Source: Symsagittifera roscoffensis | Lineage: Eukaryota; Xenacoelomorpha; Acoela; Convolutidae | Reading direction: 5' to 3' | NCBI RefSeq assembly: GCF_963678635.1 | Contig: NC_087070.1 | Span: forward strand, 14,139,840-14,203,839 | DNA length: 64,000 bases | In this document: piece by piece, positions 11,252 through 23,500 of the stretch | How positions within the stretch are numbered: position 1 is the stretch's first letter | How the letters are laid out: every line of letters begins with the position of its first letter | Program-made: the position numbers and the translations under genes | The notes under the pieces: model-generated | Told to the model about the DNA's origin: nothing | Databases searched by the model: none | What the model saw: only the letters and a program-made list of their open reading frames with translations

Positions 11252-14073
11252 CTAGCAGAATAAAAAAAACATTTCGAGGAACAATGGGTCTTGGTTATGC
11301 AATCTTCCTCCGCCTCGCCTTGTCCTACTTTGAAAATCCTTGTTCGCATGGTGGTTGGATTTTTCGAGAGCTTCGCAGAAATGTTCCAGGGGACTTCGTA
11401 TAAAATTGCTCACCTCAAGCTGTGGTCTTAAAACGAATTTCAGTTTGAAAGGGGTCAACCGTTGTTCTCCAAAGATAAGCACCGAAACTTGATAGTAGAT
11501 TTCAGCCCACTTTTTGTACTCTGAAGCGTTAAAATCACCTCTTGCTCTCAGTAATTTCAAGCATTCATTCAAGCACTTTCACAAAAGTCCACTGGCATCA
11601 TAGGCGGTGATCCACCCAAGGGTTTTTACAGGAATTTCAAAGACGAGACTCGGGTAGATGGCTTGTAACACTTTTACAGACTTAAGCTACGTATGTGTAT
11701 TTTCTTTGGGGCCAACAACTTCCTTTTTCCATACTACTTCAAAAAGATCTGCAGTTTCTGTGGAACCCTCCTTAATTTCATCCTTGTCAGCGATGACAGT
11801 CAGTGCACAGATTCCAGAAAGAGATACTGCACCCTCTTTTCCAGCTTTGCTTGTTTTTCCTGTCGAGACAGTGGTAGAATGAAAAAATGGCTTTTTGACC
11901 CCCTGTCTGGTCAAATTTTCCTCAAAGCGCTGAATGGCAAACTTTTCGTGAGGATGCATATCATCGGTTATTTTTTGTGCCATTTTACGAAGACCTATTT
12001 CCACACATCGCGTAATCATGTAGGTGGCATCTGGACAAACGCATCGAATGTATTCGATGCTGACCAGTGACGTCTTGGGTAACTCTTTTCGAAATAACAC
12101 AATGATTTCAGTTCTTTTACCAGTCCCTGGCTCGCAAGTTAGTGGACGGAAGTCTGTAGTGTCAATTGACACACACAGTGGGAGTCACGAGACTGGATCA
12201 GATGACTACTTATTCGAGACACCGATAACCAGCCTCAAGCAAAAGGGTGAAGCGCCACTATAGGTCAGTTTTGCTCCTAACTGTCTTAGGGAACTTGTTT
12301 GATTGTGTAACCAGCCCGATTTTTGGTCGCCTGCAGTGGTTGGACCAACGTTCTGCTCCATAGCGTATGTATCTGCTGTCTTTTCCACGGTACAGTGAAT
12401 CATTAGTCGATTGAGTAAGGAAAAAACGACATATCCAGTTTTGCAGGCATAGACAGATCCGATTTGAATTTCAGCAGATTTGAATTTCGTTATTGGTTTT
12501 TGCATCCTTGTAGCTCTACCTGGCTCCGAAAGATAAAGACATTGCAAAGGCTGATAAAAACAATCAAGGGGTTTTTTCACAATTTTGAGTTCTCAGTGTT
12601 TTAAGCCTTGGTTATGGATTTCTTTTACAATGATTAATTATTTGCTCCTAAATTCCGCACTGGTTTTTGTCCGTACACAGAAATATTCTGCGCTCTGCTT
12701 CATTGACGATTATTACTTTTTGGAACATAAAGTACAGCGTGGAGCCAAAGTGCCTAATTTAGTTAAAGAGCAAACAAAGTTAACCATACTGACTATATAG
12801 CATATAATCGATGCCGAGACCAATAAACCTGACAGATTTTTTTCTTTAGTAAATAAAATATAAAGTATCTAAAACAAAATTGACTTACCTGCGAAACAGA
12901 AAACGTTGAGAGTCGACTGTACACTAATGTTGACATCGAGGAGCCTGAACGCGAGCCTGGTAACCTCCACACCACCAACCTCACAGCTGTCTCCACAGAT
13001 ACCCACGCGTACTCTTTGAAGCTTCGTGTTTTTCACTGAAGGAAACGAAAATGCTTTGACGCAAGAAACTAGGTCGTTTCTGATTCCAGAAAGTATTTTC
13101 TCGGGCTTACAGAAGTTTGTAAAGTGAACCACTATTTCGGCGGTTGCTCGACAAATGTGCCTAGGAGAAGGAACGAATGATTTGAAGCCTGTAATTTCAA
13201 GCCGAGATTGAATAGTGTTGATAATATCGTCAACATTTCCAGTTTTTGTCGCCTTAGCCAAACTGTTCTGGAAATCTTCCAAAGATACGCTTTTCTTAAA
13301 TAAACGAGTAATCGTAAAACAGGTCAAAAAAGTAAATCTACATTTTTTGCGACCACCTTTATTGCGTTTTATTATCTGCGAGTCCTTTTCAGCTACTCCC
13401 ATTAGTCCTTGCATGCTAATTCTTTGGCATCGAACATAAAACAGAACTTGGCGCCAAGGTTTTTTTGAGTGCGCCACAGTTGTAGTGTCGTCAGTGCTCT
13501 CTTTCGAGTAGTTTTGCAATGAATCGCATGCTTCAAATTTGAATATGTTGGTACCTGTATAAAGATGTGGTTGCTGAACTTCTTGATGGTTCTGAGTGCT
13601 GGAAGGGCTAATGGTTGTGAGGTTGCTGATGCTGTTGATGTCGGGGTTCTTGATGAGGTTCCTACAACTGATGAGGTTCCTAACTATTCTAAGGGCGGTG
13701 TCGAGCTGTTCTGATGGTTTGTCACACAAAAAAGTGAGTTTTCGGGTAGCATTGTTTCTGAAATAAGAAACTTGTTCAGGTTCCTCCTTTATTCGTTTCA
13801 CATTATCTCTTTGAAGCCACGTAGAATTAATATCTGCATGATTCCTGCTGCTACTGCAATTGAATGACTGCATTGCCGTGGTATTGCCATTTTTCGTACA
13901 AGATCGTCAACTTCCAATGTTGTTCCATCTACCATTTCTGAAACTAGTCTTTGCCATGTTCGATATTTGTTTGCCAAATCGTTTCCTGCTATTTCCACAA
14001 GAATTTTGTCGTCTACAAAATTTGTATCATTATCTGATGCTATCGAAAAGCGATTCCACTTTTGTTGCTCCAT
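11252..14073 (-). pseudogene. Large minus-strand coding region broken by TAG/TGA codons, family unrecognised
   Basis: Coding-quality sequence runs from 14073 down to 11252. The first block (14073-13798) overlaps the second (13873-12889), so there is a frame change or small intron there. The second block ends in a strong donor (CAG then GTAAGT at 12888). A compatible acceptor lies at 12520, after which one frame continues to 11252. That frame is interrupted only by TAG (12206-12208), TGA (12185-12187), TAG (11687-11689) and TGA (11579-11581). Notable segments are a GICGD motif near the end of block two, TCEPGTGKRTE near 12130, and close to the C-terminus SNHHANKDF followed by an RxRRGGGR stretch. 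The paired acidic and His-rich motifs recall large uncharacterised transposase-like proteins of invertebrates, but I cannot name the family. Upstream of 14073 the frame stays open a few codons into a low-complexity tract. Confidence 0.5.
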
Positions 14074-14084
14074 ATTTTCTCGGT

Positions 14085-14300
14085 CATCGAAGAGTCGTTT
14101 GTCGTATCGGGCGAGCCGTCCTTTCGTATGTCGGTTCGTACGCGTCGGTTTGTGCGTCCTGATTTGTATGTCGCTTATATGTCTGTCGATTCGTAAGTCG
14201 GTTCAAGTCGGTTTGTTTGTTGGTACGTCGAGTCGTATGCCGATTCGTATATCGGTTTTTGGCGATGTTTGTGTCGGTTTTGTTTGTCGGAGTTGTTTGT
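14085..14300. repeat. Degenerate TCGGTTCGTATG-type tract
   Basis: Variants of GTCGGTTCGTATGTCG recur about a dozen times with irregular spacing. On the minus strand this lies immediately upstream of the first coding block of the pseudogene-like region. Confidence 0.5.
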
Positions 14301-14903
14301 CGGAAACTTTATTCGATGAAGGTGCAGTAATGAATGCATTTAGAAGATTTTCAAACTGAATTCGAAAGAGGTGCAGTGATGAATGAATAGAGGGCGTTAT
14401 TTAAGTTATCCATATCCGTAGAATTACCAATTTGCTTAATCGGAAAACTAATTGTGGTTTATGGCGTAATTTTTGACTTGGCCTAACCGACTTGGCCAAA
14501 ATTGGTTTAAGCTTCATAGCCAGCGGATATACTTCATAGTCAACTTAGAGTCATAATTGTTTCGATGCTTTCTTAAGCCATCAACTAAAAGAGTCACTAA
14601 ATGTTTCTTCAATTTGATTAAATGATTTTCAATTGTTAGATTTCACAATCCGTGATTATCATACGCTCATCGAATGGTTAATTATGTTAATCCGAGGAGA
14701 TCAATTATTCTTGAACTATCCAATTAAACTGCATTGTAACTATATTGTTTCTGTTATACTTCTACGGGTATTTTTTTCTGTTATAATATATGGCCCAACG
14801 TTTTGTTTTCTTAAAAAAAGTTAGGGGTAATTATGCTTCCCCGTCTTAAATATTTTTTTTCAGTAAACAAATCACTATTTATAAGATCGCTTCTGAATAA
14901 GTT

Positions 14904-15175
14904 GTGTAATGATGCCGTTTAGTCTATAAGCCCATCACAAATGCTGAAATTGTCCTTTCTCTATTTTTTTGCAAAATCCCAAATCTTGACGGAGAGGAAT
15001 GTGTAATAGCGCCGTTCAGTCTATTGCCCATCCCAAATACTGAATTACTTTGTTTCTAGTTTTTCAAAATCTCAAATCTTGACGGAGAGGAATGTGTAAT
15101 GGCGCCGTTCAGTCTATAACCCATCACAAAAACTGAAACAGTTATTTCTCTAGGTTAGCAAAATCTCACTGACAT
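14904..15175. repeat. Three tandem units of ~95 bp
   Basis: Units start at 14904, 15001 and 15094 with GTGTAATGRYGCCGTT, continue through AGTCTAT and CCCATC, and end with CTTGACGGAGAGGAAT. The third unit diverges at its end. Confidence 0.7.
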
Positions 15176-15344
15176 TTGTTCGTGTTGCAGTTCAGATCAA
15201 TCTTAAATACTGATCAGTTCGGTCCATTTTTATTAATTTTGTTCCGATTTTGTTTTAATTTCTAATTGGAGTACAAATTTTAACTCAAGGAGAAAATCTT
15301 AATATATACTGACTGAAAACCTAAAACGAACTTGGAACAAAGAA

Positions 15345-15600
15345 AATTAAATACATATGCGCAAATCCCAAATACTGGTAATAGTTCGTTGCAGTTGCAA
15401 AATCACAAATACTGTCAAAAATCCCAAATACTGACAATAAGTTCTGCAAAATCTCAAATAACGACAATATTTCGTTGCAGTTCTGCAAAATCCCAAATAC
15501 TGACAATCGATAGTTTGTTGCAAGTCTGCAAAATCCCAGATATTGGTTGTCGGTATCGATAGTTTGTTGCAATTCTGCTAAATCCAAAACACTGGCAATA
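15345..15600. repeat. Irregular minisatellite built on GCAAAATCCCAAATACTG
   Basis: The phrase CAAATACTGACAAT alternates with TTCGTTGCAGTTCTGC across about seven imperfect units of 25-55 bp. The core phrase CAAAATCYCAAA also occurs in the preceding 95-bp repeats, so the two arrays probably share an origin. Confidence 0.6.
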
Positions 15601-16760
15601 ACCAATACAAATGGAGATCAACTGTACATTTTCCCCAACAATTTCGGGGGAAAAAAAACAGGGGATCATGTTTACTATTTCTCCCCTATTGCAATGGGAG
15701 GGTAGTTAACAAAGTACAAATTTCGTGGGGGCATATTGGGAGTGATACATCTTTATAGGGAGGATATTCGTTACAAGGCACCATAAAGGGGAGAAAATAA
15801 TGAAATCCAAAACAACGGTTTTCGATCTTGTCATTTGCTCCCTTTTATGGAACCTTGTAACGAAGATTCCATCAAGAATTTTCATTTAATCTATTATATT
15901 TTGACAGTTGACTTTTTAGTATTCAAAAAACGCGGTTTCTCAATACTAAAAATCAATTTTCACGATAGTAATAATTTAAATTGAAATTCTGATTGTATGT
16001 TTTAGTTACTAATACAAAAAGTCTAAAAGGTGTTCAACGATAGATCAAAAAATTTTACGGCGGTTGATCCTACATATCAAACTAGTTTTAAAATTATTTT
16101 CAGTTCTGATTTTATTTTATTTTTGGTTTGAGTTCCTTTATCCATTACCGATCAATACGATATATGACTGACTTCGAGTGCAAAACTAAGTTTATCATTA
16201 TCCTTAACGTTTTTTTTCAGGTGTCATTTTTTTATAAAGTGTGTAATAACTGTTTTCAAGGGTAAGAAAATGGTTTTGCAACTCAGAAACTCTTGTAACT
16301 GATTATTTGCAAAGGACGACTTCTTACATTTGTTCGCCTAACGGGTCTGTTCGCCGAGAGGTAAAAAAAATGACCACCAAGCCAGAGGTTGTTGGATCAA
16401 ATTTTTCTATGCGGAATATGCAAATGTAAGCGGATTCCGCAAATTGTTAGTGGATTCTGCGTTTTTGTTTATTACTGATTTCGCATGTGTACAACTAAAA
16501 GCTAGAGGTGAAATTTTTTTTTTATTTTATATAGCAACGCCGATTTGAAAGCATGGACTTATCCATTTGTCAGCGGAATCCACAAACGAATCTTAAAACC
16601 TTGGTTAACTGTTTGGATGTCAAATCTATGTTTATTTTTATCTGATGATCGGATGATTTCTTGGGATCGGAAAATCCAACCCCTATGTCTATGCTATGCA
16701 AACTGGAGACAGCAGGCTTGGTCAGAGAGCGGAGATATAGAACAAGTCGATGAAAGAGTT
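15601..16760. other. Gene-less AT-rich stretch
   Basis: No coding or repeat structure that I can support, apart from short homopolymers and a GGGGAGAAAATA/CTCCCCTATT pair near 15650-15800 that may reflect a small inverted repeat. Confidence 0.35.
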
Positions 16761-16766
16761 TCAATT

Positions 16767-16976
16767 TTAATGGTGGCCAAAGGTGAGAGAGAGTGGCTCT
16801 AAGAGCCTTGAAGGCCCAGGTTTGGGCGTTTCATGAGTTGATGGTCCAGGGTTGCCAGGCTCAGGAGTAGTTGCACTGGATGAGGGCGATGACTTCTTGG
16901 GTCCACTCGTGAAGAAGGCCTTGAGCGTCTTGAAATCAGAAACCTTGGGAGTCCTTGGGAGCATCCGCTTTGACAT
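16767..16976 (-). CDS. Short ORF with an FF motif and Ser/Pro-rich tail
   Basis: The 69-residue product starts MSKRMLPRTPK and contains SDFKTLKAFFTSGPKK, followed by a Ser/Pro/Gly/Thr-rich tail. A basic stretch plus an L-x-x-F-F pattern near an N-terminus occurs at the start of hAT-type transposases and in PCNA-binding (PIP) peptides; here the Gln of a PIP box is absent. There is no transposase core downstream on this strand. It may be the first exon of a gene or a transposase relic. Confidence 0.25.
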   Translation of the reverse strand: MSKRMLPRTPKVSDFKTLKAFFTSGPKKSSPSSSATTPEPGNPGPSTHETPKPGPSRLLEPLSLTFGHH

Positions 16977-17254
16977 CTGGACGGTTGAAGTTGAAGTTCA
17001 GTCTGAATTGCAGTGTGAAGTCAAGTGACTTAGATTGAGCTGATTTTAGAACGAGCAAGGTAATTTTGAACGGGGTATGTATACTATGTATGAGGCAGGT
17101 TGACAGGTACCTGTTAGCAGGTACCTGCATCGAGTCTGAAATGAGTCTGAGTTGAGGCCTCAAAATTGTACCCATTTTCACACCTCTAGTACTGTCACGC
17201 CTCTACTACAAAAAGACCAAGCCAAAAGGGCCCTTTGAAAAAATTTTTGAAAAA

Positions 17255-17305
17255 AATCAAAGTGGGGACAGCACCCCCCCCCCCCCCTAAATCCGATACT
17301 GATTG
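17255..17305 (+). repeat. Short end-fragment of the AGGGGCGGATC MITE family
   Basis: ATCAAAGTGGGGAC, a long C run and CTAAATCCG reproduce the right end of the intact MITE at 54131-54477. The terminal CGCCCCT itself is lost. Confidence 0.35.
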
Positions 17306-17389
17306 ATTTTAATAGATTAAAATCTCTCTGTATTTTTTGCACAATTAATTGCAAAGCTTTCAACAACTTCAGGGCCTACTCGAATTCTA

Positions 17390-18030
17390 ATTTAACTCAA
17401 TTTTATAACGCCCGTTTAATCCCCCTACCACTCATTTTCTCCGTACACGCTCGCCCCTTCAACCAGTTTATTCTTCCCGATGTTTATTCCACATCCAGTT
17501 TAGCACCCCCCCCCCCCACAGTTATCCCCCGCCCACCAGTTACTCCAATGACACCCCTTTTCCTACCGCCCAGTTTACACCGCTGCTCATAAATCTCGCT
17601 TACGTCCTGTCCTGCTCCCACGTTTATCCCGCTCCACGCGGGATGGTAAACGGGAGGTGGTGGGGTGCTTTGGTGTAAGCGGGGAGGAGATAGACGTGAG
17701 GGGGGGGTGAGGGGTTATATTGGAGGGACGATAATTGAAAATACTTTTTAAACTAAATCAAATCTCGTTTTATCTGTAACGCGTGTCAAGTCAAAAGCAT
17801 AACTTTGCAATATACTGAACTGTGTTCAAAATTTTGGGATAAACTTACAAAAAAAGGATTATAGTCCATTTTCATTGATTATAAATCATTTATAATTGAT
17901 TAGAATCAAGTAAAATGATTTTTTTTTATTTGACAAGAATTATTTTAGAGCTATTATAATCCAATTTCAACCCATTATAATCAATTATTTTTGATTTTTT
18001 CATAGAATGACGATGAAAATCCAATATAAT
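17390..18030. repeat. C-rich cassette with CCAGTTTA words, flanked by TTATAAT-type repeats (copy 1)
   Basis: Between 17410 and 17600 the word CCAGTTTA (or CCAGTTA) recurs four times within poly-C-rich sequence. From 17640 to 17710 the strand bias flips to G-rich with GGTAAACGGGAGG and AAGCGGGGAGGAG, so the two halves are partly complementary. At 17860-18020 follow degenerate repeats of ATTATAATCNATTATAAT. The same architecture recurs at 26.0-26.9 kb. No coding potential. Confidence 0.45.
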
Positions 18031-18599
18031 CAAATATTATTCATGAAACTCCAGTGCGGGTCATGTTCCTGTTAGCTGTATTATGTAAAAAAAAAACAAG
18101 AACGAGAATATTTAACTACTTGTAATTTAAAAAAAAAACAATATATAGCATTTCAAAATACATAACTTAAATGAGAGATATAGTTGAATTAACTTAATTT
18201 GCAATGGAAGTAAAGCTACGAGGCAAAACTCTGCATGATTTCACAAATGAGCTTCTCGATTCTCTTGACAGTTTCTTCTGCATTTGGAATGAGAAACCGT
18301 TCGGAGGCACATATCTGCACCTGTTGACTGTCTTCATGTCTCACCCCGTAGCAAAAGGTCATAACCTCTGGCCGACTTTTCTTGCTGGTGATTCGTACTA
18401 TCGAATTCAGCGCTCTTCTTGCCTGTGAAAAACACTATTAACTATGTAAGATGCCAACTGAATGTCATGGTTTTGTCCAGATATTGGAGAGTTAGAAAAA
18501 ACCTCGAAAAAAACCTTTCTTAGGTGCTGGACTTTTGCTAGTTCAGCCATTCACAAACCAATTAAAAGTGCCCCGGGGCCAATGTGACTCAATTAAAAG

Positions 18600-18975
18600 G
18601 GCGACCATCACCCCGGGGCGGATTTGAACGACCTTTTCCTCAGGGATTCGACCCCCTGCCGACCCAAAAGGATTCGAATCTCCCTTTGAGCTATTTTGAG
18701 ATATCCATTTTTGACTGGCGGACCCTAAAATTTCTCTGAAAGCGCCTTTGGCGCTACTATATACTAACTTTTAGGGGAGAGGGAGCGCGCGCCGAAAAAT
18801 GAGACTTTTGGGAAAACTTTTTCCAAAAAGTGCCTAAAGACGCTATTTATGGCCTATTTTTTCAAAACTTTTTGCCTGCGGCGCAGAAACTTTGCCAAAA
18901 CTGGGTCTTTTTAAAGCTTTGGGAGAGCTTGGAAAATTTTTTCGAAAAATTTTATTTGCATTTTCTCAATCAGTC
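18600..18975 (-). mobile_element. Diverged MITE of the AGGGGCGGATC family
   Basis: In reverse orientation relative to 54131-54477 the segment shows GGACCCTAAAATT, GCGCCTTTGGCGC, a TATATACTAACTTT stretch, GGAGCGCGCGCCG and CTGCGGCGCAGAAA, the same landmarks in mirror order. A GGGGCGGATTT near 18615 may be the remains of one terminus; the other end is not found. Confidence 0.5.
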
Positions 18976-19299
18976 TTTAAAATGGGCGAGTTTTCTCTGT
19001 TTTTGCAGATTCTGCACACAGAAAGCTTGCAAATAATCTAATGCAGTATCAAAAAAGTGTGATTTCTATTCCAAAAAACTCAAATCGTGTTTTCAAGTGT
19101 CAAACAAACTAGAACAAATATTTTAAGCTTAACAGTTGATCTGCGTTTTATTTATTGACGCCCTTGGATCTGTCTATCTGTCATTTTGATTAGTACCTGC
19201 CATCTTGCAAACGAGTAATTGAAACTCTAAAACAGTGTGTTGAATTATACATTTTTTAATTACGGTTGAACAGTTTTAAAACATTGAATTAACGTATTG

Positions 19300-20580
19300 A
19301 ATACGATGTTTTTGTTATGGCGCAGCAAGCAGGATACGGCGCGCGAACTCGGCAAAACCGGCTAGGAATAACGGCATTCTGGCCGAGTACGTGGACGGAG
19401 GTATCAATGTTATGGGAACACTGGATAACGCGCTTTACCTGGAGAGTAATAGCGAAACATGGATTTAATTCCACATTATTTTATTTCGCGAAGACTCTCA
19501 CAGCAGCTCAAGTTAATCAGCGAACTTGCTCGCAAAAAACCGTGCGGAGGTGGAGCAGACAGTGATCTCAAACCTGTACCTATATCTGGGCGAACGAGGG
19601 CAGGACGAAATACAACCGTATGCCCCACATGCACCTTTCGACGACGAAGTATCCGAGGTAGCTTGACGTTTTTGAAGATGTTTTCATGAACAAACGCAAT
19701 GAAACCTTGGAAACGTAACAACTATTGTCAAGAAAGCAACGGGATGGTGAATCGCTGGAGATGTTTCACATAGTCTTTAAGGATTAGAAGCGCGGTGCAA
19801 CTCGGGGAGGGGGAATCCTGGAGCGCAGAGTGCTACAAGATGTATTCATTGTCAAAATGCCTAATAGGAACGCGTAGACGGAACAATGTTGTTCCAGCAA
19901 AACTCCGGATGAGATAAACCGGATTGCTTTGTCATACGAGCGCAGGGACAAATATTCGAAGAGTTACAAGGTGGCGGTAAGCACAATTCGAGTGGACATC
20001 CAAGGGCGCGGAAGGGGATCGGAGGGAGGATTTTACAGATAGATTTCACAGCTGCGAAGTGGATTCACAGCTGACCGCATCGGGAAATGCCCAGCGCGAA
20101 ATGCACTGTCTAATTTTTGTAAAACGGGACATTACGAATATACCTGTCGACGACGTAACGCCGCAGGCAGAGGCTGAGCGGGCCTTATTCACAGGGACGG
20201 ACCAGTCAGACAGGGGGGAAAACATTACAGAGCATGACGACGTAGCTTTCCAACGCGAGAACTCCTACAAATGGGATAACGCGACGCAAGAAGCATCCCA
20301 CGGAGGGATTCGGATAGTTCCAACAATTATATTGTGATGTCCTTTCAAAAAAGAAGAGGAACAGAGAGGAGCGGAGGCTAAGCTCTCGTTGAAAATCAAC
20401 GAGAAGGTAACGAAAGAATGGATCGACAGTGGCGCGCCAATTTCTACTTTCACAATCGGAGAACTCAAACGTACCTTGGGCACACAAAACGTGCGGCTGA
20501 CAAAGATCGGTTCAGATGATGACAAATCAAGGTATTATGTAAACAATCCGCTGAAGATTATGGGAAAATGAACGCAACAG
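19300..20580 (+). pseudogene. Decayed Ty3/Gypsy-type gag and protease
   Basis: Several plus-strand frames carry retroelement signatures. Near 20105-20155 one frame reads SNFCKTGHYEYTC, a CCHC nucleocapsid knuckle that has lost its first Cys and one spacer residue. At 20389-20571 a 60-residue frame reads WIDSGAPISTFTIGEL, containing the D-S-G-A active-site motif of a retroviral-type aspartic protease. The next segment, after a stop, encodes an IIGRDYMPAL-like C-terminal protease motif (20630-20680). The piece is interrupted repeatedly and cannot be functional. Gypsy assignment rests on knuckle-protease order and protease style; no reverse transcriptase is visible. Confidence 0.6.
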
Positions 20581-23500
20581 TAAACTCTAGTGCATGAACA
20601 ACACATGCGGTCATCAACTTGATCGGAGGGTGCAGACTATCAATCATTGGGAGGGACTATATGCCAGCCCTGGCACTAAAGCTGATGTAAGCACGCGTCG
20701 ACAATGAACATACAAGGAAATCTAGCCACGGACAAGCAGGGAGCACTTCTGGATGACTGGCAGGAACATTTAAGTAAGCGATTTCCAAAGTTTTTATTAC
20801 GTTTTCGAAGATAACCTTTCGTGACAACAAAAATTACCGGACTTTGTAGTTATAAATGCGTATGGCGCATACGTAACAACAAATTCCAGGCCAATCAAAG
20901 CCAATTTTTCGGCCAATCAAATCCCCTTTAAAAACGTTTTTTTTGGAAATAAGCTGTGAGCTCGTCTAAGTCCTTTTGAAGCCCAATTCTGATATTTTCC
21001 GCATAAAGCTTTGACAGAGATGATAATAGCACTCTTAATGTCAGTTTAATAATGAGACGCAAAAGCACTCAACTTCCAGTTTATCAAACCAACTTTGCCA
21101 AAAATGGTCTGATTTTTGAGACAACTCACGTCGGTATAAATTCGAATTTAAGTTTTGCAAAATTCTAAAGCTTTGAAATCATCTTCATTGCAAATCACTT
21201 GCCAATCTTTTCGATAAAATAAATCAGTACTCAATTTTGATCTTTTTTTTCGCTACACGGAATACTCTAGCATTGTTTCATAGGCCCCTACCCCCAACCT
21301 AGCGTCCCGTAAATAAAGGCAAATGCTCTGGGATTAAATTGCAAGGGACTGTCCTTCCTAATGCGAGTGGTAGTGTTGCGTTTCGGCGTTCTCCGAGAGG
21401 GTGCGAGGATACGTCTATAAAAAGATTGATCGAACAAATTTAAATTTAGGAAAAATTAGGCAAAATTAAAACAAAACTTAAAAGGTTGAATAAGCAAGTG
21501 AACGAATATTAGAAAATATGTAAGAGTCTGTGCATAAACTAATTTTTTGAGTTTTTTCTTTCAGATAACGGTTTTACTTCTTACGGAATAAACCGATAGT
21601 ACCGCTGAAGGCTTTCAAAATACTGAATTTTTGGTTGTAGGGACTCAGTTGAGCTTTTTCAAGAAAGGTATAATTTGATGGATGGCTGCCTTGAAACAAA
21701 ACAAAGCGGTAAATCTAGACACCACCTTTCAACTGCATTTGTGGTTCGAACTAGACCCCAAAACGCATTTTGACAATGGTTTCATAGAGAAATAGGACAG
21801 TGTTTTTGGGCCAATTAAACCCACTTTAATATACGTTTTTCGGAAAAAAAAACCGTCAGCTCGTCTAATTTTTTGAGATCGTTTTGTGAAGTATCCAGTT
21901 TGGTTGCCAAACTGTCTATTTCCTCAATTACTAAGTCGAAACCAATTCACTTTTAACTCAGGCACAAAACTAAGAGCAGCAAACATAATCAGCGCTACGA
22001 CTACCTCGCTGTTTGATTCGGAAGTCTTTTTGAAGCCCAATTCTGATATTTTCCGCATAAAACTTTGACAGAGATGAAAATAGCATCTTTTAATTTCAGT
22101 TTATTAATGAGACGCAAAAGCACTCAACTTCCAATTTATCAAACCAACTTTGCCAAAAATGGTCTGATTTTTGAGACAACTCACGTCGGTACAAATTCGA
22201 ATTTAAGTTTTTGCAAAATTCTAACGCTTTGAAATCACCTTTATTGCGAATCACTGGCTAATCTTTTCGATAAAAAAATCAGTTCTCAATTTTGATCATT
22301 TTTTTTGCTACACGGAATACTCTAGCATTGATTCATAGGCCCCTACCCCCAAACTAGCGTCCCGTAAATAAAGGCAAATGCTCTGGGATTAAATTGCTAG
22401 GGACCGTCCTTCCTAATGCGAGTGGTAGTGTTGCGTTTCGGCGTTCTCCGAGAGGGTGCGAGGATACGTCTACAAAGATCGGTTCAGATGATGACAAATC
22501 GAGGTATTAAGTAAGCAATCTGCTGAAGATTATGGGAAAATGAACGCAACAGTAAACTCTAGTGCATGAACAACACATGCGGTCATCAACTTGATCGGAG
22601 GGTGCAGACTATCAATCATTGGGAGGGACTACATGCCAGCCCAGGGACTAAAGCTGATGTAAGCACGCGTCGACATTGAACATCTAAGGAAATCTAGCCA
22701 CGGACAAGCAGGGAGCACTTCTGGATGACTGGCAGGAACATTTAAATAAGCGATTTCCAAAGTTTTTATTACGTTTTCGAAGATAACCTTTCGTGACAAC
22801 AAAAATTACCGGACTTTGTAGTTATAAATGCGTGTGGCGCATACGTAACAACAAATTCCAGGCCAATCAAAGCCAATTTTTCGGCCAATCAAATCCCCTT
22901 TAAAATCGTTTTTTTTTGGAAATAAGCCGTGAGCTCGTCTAAGTCCTTTTGAAGCCCAATTCTGATATTTTCCGCATAAAGCTTTGACAGAGATGAAAAT
23001 AGCATCTTTTAATTTCAGTTTATTAATGAGACGCAAAAACACTCAACTTCCAATTTATCAAACCAACTTTGCCAAAAATGGTCTGATTTTTGAGACAACT
23101 CACGTCGGTACAAATTCGAATTTAAGTTTTTGCAAAATTCTAAAGCTTTGAAATCATCTTCATTGCGAATCACTTGCCAATCTTTTCGATAAAAAAAATC
23201 ATTTCTCAATTTTGATCATATTTTTGCTACACGGTATACTCTAGCATTGTTTCATAGGCCCCTACCCCCAACCTAGCGTCCCGTAAATAAAGGCAAATGC
23301 TCTGGGATTAAATTGCTAGAGACCGTCCTTCCTAATGCGAGTGGTAGTGTTGCGTTTCCGCAGTCTCCGAGAGGGCGCGAGGATACGTCTATAAAAAAGA
23401 TTGATCGGACAAATTTAAATTTAGGAAAAATTAGGCAAAATTAAAAAAATATATAAACGGTTAAATAAGCAAGTGAACGAATATTAGAAAATATGTATGA

